A stretch of 64,000 nucleotides of DNA from Triops longicaudatus (Eukaryota > Arthropoda > Branchiopoda > Notostraca > Triopsidae), in the NCBI GenBank assembly GCA_022885665.1, contig JAGQDJ010000202.1:1674001-1738000 (forward strand), given 5' to 3'. Position numbers and translations under genes: made by a program. Positions 60,197 through 64,000 of the stretch are shown one piece after another; positions within the stretch are counted from its first letter, which is position 1; each line of letters opens with the position of its first letter. The notes below the pieces were generated by a model. The model had not been told where the DNA came from and ran no database searches. It saw only the letters and a program-made list of their open reading frames with translations.

Positions 60197-62099
60197 ATGG
60201 AATTGAAACTTATTTTGCTACTGTGCATTGTGGGAGCGTACGGCAAGAAAGACGAAGATGCAGTGCTGGGTGCCTTGCTCAACGGAGTGGACATGGATCA
60301 GATTGCCAACATGATCCAGAATGTATCCCCTGACCAACTCGCCGCACTAAAAGATACCGCCATGAACATGTTCAACACCATGAATGGCACTCCAAAACAA
60401 AACGGTCAACCCGGAAACCTCCAAGCTGAGCTATTGAACGCTATTAAAGACACCGGTATGCTAAAAGATTGGCAAAACAAGCTCAACGATGCGCTCTACA
60501 CCGACAAATCACCCCAAAAGGAGACACAAGAATCGAAACCTACCAAAACAGCTGATATGACTGATCGCACACCGTCACAACCCTCTGAAAAGAAAGTGAT
60601 TAATCCATCTCCTGCTAAAGACGTCGAGAAGAAACCCAGCAAACCTGCTAAGAAAGCCAAGCCCCAAACCTCCATTTTCCACGATTACGCTCCGATTATG
60701 CGGATGGCCTTGAAAGCAGCCGGCACTGACCCCATGACCGGTGAACTCCTGATGAATTTGGCCGAGAATTTCCTGAAGGATGCTACTGCGGATACGTTGT
60801 ACGACATGGCATCTAGCCTTATGAATCCTGACGATGCCAAAGGCGCCGAGCTGAAGAGTATGCTTACCATGGCCACTATGATGATGGGCGCGAACCAAGG
60901 TGCAGCCTCTCCATGGATCCAACTTTTTGGCATCGTTCAAAGCGCGTACCATGACGGTTTTAACGCGTCCCATTTCGAGAAACTCCTCAAGCTAGCTTCC
61001 AGTTATTTTGGCAAATCCACCGGCAAGGATGGCGCCCACCACGAAGAATCGGTAGTCAACAAGCTTTTAGACCTTGGTGCGCCATATCTGGGCATTCCAG
61101 CAGGTGGTGTGGCCAATATTAAGCGATTTTTGTGGGACGTCGTTGGCGCCAAGGATTGGCCCACGGCTTTGGCTAACGTCAGAGAAATCACTGGCATGGA
61201 TTTGGATGAAACCTTTAACGCGTTGAGCAATGCTGACTTAAAAGAGGAAGTTATCGACTCAGTCGCCACAACAATGGCTGATTGGATCTTGAGCATGTCC
61301 CAAACGGAGAAATGGGCGCAAAACGTGTTCTACATGAACGCGTTTTTGAGCGGTAAAGGATTGCCGACACTTGACCCCCGAAACCTGATTCCGTCCGTGG
61401 GTAAACTGTTAGACGAAACCAGCAGACAATACTTTGGTTACGAATTGGAAGCTACGCCGTATTTGCAAGAATTTCTAAGAAGGGTGAAAGGCATCTTTGG
61501 GTACAGGGATGAGGACGCGTTCGATATTCGAAAGGTCAACCGAGCCCAGCTTGTAGCGGTATTAAGGGGTTTCCAGAAAAATGAGGTGATCAACCCGACG
61601 TTACAATTATGGGAAGTCTTCAGCAAGGCAAATACCAGCCACAAGTGCGCCAAGTATTTATTATGCACCGTCAATAACCCGAATTCGCTCCGTACGACCC
61701 TGGGAACTAAGGATGTGTTTATGCGATTTGGCAGGTAAATATGATTTTTTTTTTCACCCAAACTAAACGCATGGACGTTTTCATGACCTTAACGATTCAG
61801 TGAAGCAAGTATTTTGGTTTGTGCGCAGTAGTCATGTATCGGTTTGTTTTTCAGCATAATCACAGCATGGGCCATTTCTTCGACCAATCACCGAGCACCA
61901 TCTTTTGAGGAATTATTTGAGGCAGCCACACACGGATACCGGGGAGACGATTGTTCGGTAAGAAGATAAATAAATTCGTATTTAAACATTCGCCATGTTC
62001 TAATTTTGGGCGTACTTACCTTAGGTTTACGGGAAGCAGTGTAATTATTTATTGGCGGACAAAGTCACAAGTATTGAATATAACCACAGTGAATTGTAG
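60197..62099 (+). CDS. Secreted protein with C-terminal DM4/12-like four-cysteine block
   Basis: Exons 60197-61734, 61855-61957 and 62025-62099 give 571 residues. A signal peptide (about 1-16, ending GAYG) is followed by a largely helical region rich in Met, Ala and Leu, with a Lys/Pro/Thr/Gln-rich linker near 100-155. The mature protein has almost no cysteine until the last 70 residues. There a pattern of two nearby Cys (KCAKYLLC), a Gly/Thr-rich spacer, then GYRGDDCSVYGKQC resembles the DM4/12 domain of arthropod secreted proteins. That resemblance is by pattern only. DM4/12 function is not established. The next gene starts 136 bp downstream on the same strand. Confidence 0.75.
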
Positions 62100-62183
62100 A
62101 GTATTGATTTTCTGTGTTTCTGTGTCACTTGTATGAAAAGTCTGCAATAGAGATAAAGTTATGTCAATCAAGCGGAGTTCTGC

Positions 62184-62196
62184 GTTACTTGGCAAC
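62184..62196. promoter_or_regulatory. X-box (RFX binding site) upstream of the ciliary gene
   Basis: GTTACTTGGCAAC fits the RFX X-box consensus: RYYNYY, a 1-base spacer, then RRNRAC. It is 40 bp upstream of the start codon of a predicted ciliary gene, the position typical of X-boxes in cilium promoters. Confidence 0.55.
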
Positions 62197-62235
62197 GATA
62201 ATAACAAGATTATTTAGTCAGATTTTTGAAGAACC

Positions 62236-64000
62236 ATGGAGGATACCGGTGAAAAAACGTTATTGCAAGTACTAGACGAAGATGCAAAACAGGTGCAGAA
62301 TATTTAAAAAACAAATATTTTTTTCTCTTCATTTCGATACATGATTCTTATAGTCCAATTGTTATGTTATAACATTATCATAATAGGTGCTTAATACCAT
62401 GCCAACTGTTAATGGCTTGGATAGATTTCGTCAAGCGTTTGAACAAGTTTTGGAGAAAGTCCGAGAGGTGTATCAGAAAGAAAAGAGTCATATGAGTTTA
62501 GTCGAGCCTGTAGAAGCGGCAGTGAGACAATCGCGTATTAGTAACGGATACGGAAGCCAGAGTAACGGGGACGAAGGAGATGCGGTTAACTCCCTTGAAA
62601 AGGTCAAATTCTATCAATCTGTACAAAAATTTTATGTTATGGTTTATTATTATTGAAACTAGGAGGTTGAAATGACAAGGCGTTTACTTGAAGTCTCGCA
62701 GCTGCGTGAAGAAGAACAGCGACAAAGTATCATTAGCCTGAAGAACGAAATCGAAGCTTTGAAACAAGTCGTTGAGCAAGAAGAAACATTGATGAAAGAA
62801 GAAGGACTGGAGTAAGTTTGTTGTCTTTAAATATTATCTCATACCGAAACTGGTACATTTAAAAGTTCAAGCTTTGTTTCACACTATACGACTTTTCCCG
62901 CTTAAGTTGAGACCTCGCGAATTTCCCATGCGAAGTTAAATTTTTTTTACCAAGTTTCAACTTATCGGGATAAGTTATGTAGCAGGTGTGGATAAATATG
63001 CCACGTACTTCCTTCCGTAGGAAGGGAATTCGAACGCAAAACGCTTATGTAATTAAAGTTTGCCAGGTTTATTGGCTTTGAAGCGAGAACTGGCAACCCA
63101 AAGCGAGGAACTCAGTCGCGATTGTGAGCATCTAAGGAAACAGCTGTCGGCGCTAGAAGCGGAGCTAAAAGACTTGAAACTCGATAAAGAGCGCACGGAA
63201 TCTCACATGGGTCAAATGGTGACAACGTGGAATGTACTAAAGCTGAACGTAGAGCGTCAACGTCGGCGTAGGGAAAAATGCGAAGTAGATCTCAAGACGC
63301 TGAGAGAAGAAATGGAATCCTTGAAGGGTGAATCGAGCCTTCTACAAGAAAAACTAGAAACAGTTATGCATAATAACAAAGAGAATGAGCAACACATCGC
63401 TGACTTAAAAACCGAAAACGAAGAACTGATTAAGGAAACTGAAGCGCTCGCTGTGAAATACGGGGAAGTTTTAGCAGAGTGTAATCAGCTGAACAAAATA
63501 ATCGAAAAGCTGGATATCCAGAACGCCGAACTGAGTCAGCATCTTCAAGTGATTTGCGCAACACTTTTCATTTTTTGAAATCCCCACATGTAACGTTTCA
63601 CTGATTTTTGTGACAGGCTGCGGAATCTGAATTGAGGAGTCAAAATAAGGAATTAGTCACGGCGGACCGAGAAAAGCAGCAATTCTCTACTAGTCTAGAA
63701 TTTTTGCAAAAAGAAATATCTAAGGCTGAACTGGAGCGTCGCCTTTTGGAAAACCAGATCAGTGAGTTAGAGAAAGGAATGGATTGTGTTAAGCATGCCG
63801 CAAGTGGTGAACATAACGCTTTAACCAAGTTATTGCGAGAGAAAGAGCTTCTGCAGCAGAAACTTAAAAGATTAGAAGCTTCTTGGGAAAAGCAGCTGAA
63901 AGCTATGGAAGTGGACAAAGATATTACCGTACGGATTCGTAAAGATTTCGAAGTAGCTCAAGAAGCGTTGAAATTGCAGCGTTTGGCCTTGACGAGCGTA
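62236..64000 (+). CDS. CFAP58: CFAP58-like ciliary coiled-coil protein, 5' part
   Basis: Exons: 62236-62292, 62387-62602, 62663-62811, 63059-63548 and 63617 onward; the gene runs off the right edge. The visible part (over 430 residues) is almost entirely heptad-rich coiled coil with high Glu, Lys, Leu and Gln. The opening GLDRFRQAFEQVLEKVREVY, followed by an EKSHMS-type break and then long coils, resembles the N-terminus of CFAP58, an axonemal protein needed for sperm flagella. Coiled coils are easily mis-assigned. The upstream X-box supports a ciliary role. The second exon has a weak GTCAAA donor, and the fourth uses an AAAG acceptor because the better CCAG leads to a stop. Confidence 0.55.

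Overview
The window is nuclear DNA from an animal, most likely an arthropod. The genes are split by many spliceosomal introns with clear GT-AG borders, often only 51-60 bp long, and the proteins are animal orthologues: ELOVL fatty-acid elongase, NDUFB7, IMPDH, TBCD, GXYLT, TECR, SHOC2, YJU2B, ZCCHC4 and a CFAP58-like protein. A secreted protein with a C-terminal four-cysteine block resembling the arthropod DM4/12 family points to arthropods. I cannot name the species. Exon models were built by hand from splice sites; for every complete multi-exon gene the exon lengths add up to an open frame of near-orthologue length. There are no rRNA genes, CRISPR arrays or bacterial-type operons, and I recognised no tRNA.

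Layout. 0.5-1.8 kb: the 3' part of an unrecognised single-pass membrane protein ending in a PLDLS (CtBP-type) motif. 1.8-19.7 kb: an AT-rich gene-poor stretch with microsatellites, a few exon-like islands and one possible small secreted ORF. 19.8-23.9 kb: an ELOVL elongase with three tandem homologous 81-bp exons, the most striking feature here. 25.9-31.4 kb: NDUFB7 and IMPDH, the latter with a possible in-frame 27-nt microexon. 32.6-42.4 kb: a 12-finger zinc-finger protein and TBCD (one GC-AG intron). 42.4-43.5 kb, minus strand: an orphan secreted or anchored protein converging on TBCD. 44.6-53.1 kb: GXYLT, TECR and SHOC2. 54.7-59.8 kb: YJU2B and ZCCHC4, head to head. 60.2-64 kb: the DM4/12-like secreted protein, then a ciliary coiled-coil gene running off the right edge, with an X-box (RFX site) just upstream of its start.

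Most genes are unrelated housekeeping functions. Two links stand out: ELOVL and TECR catalyse the first and last steps of very-long-chain fatty-acid elongation in the ER, and the head-to-head pair YJU2B/ZCCHC4 both act on RNA. No mobile-element coding region is visible; two short pogo/Tigger-like non-autonomous elements lie in the last ZCCHC4 intron.
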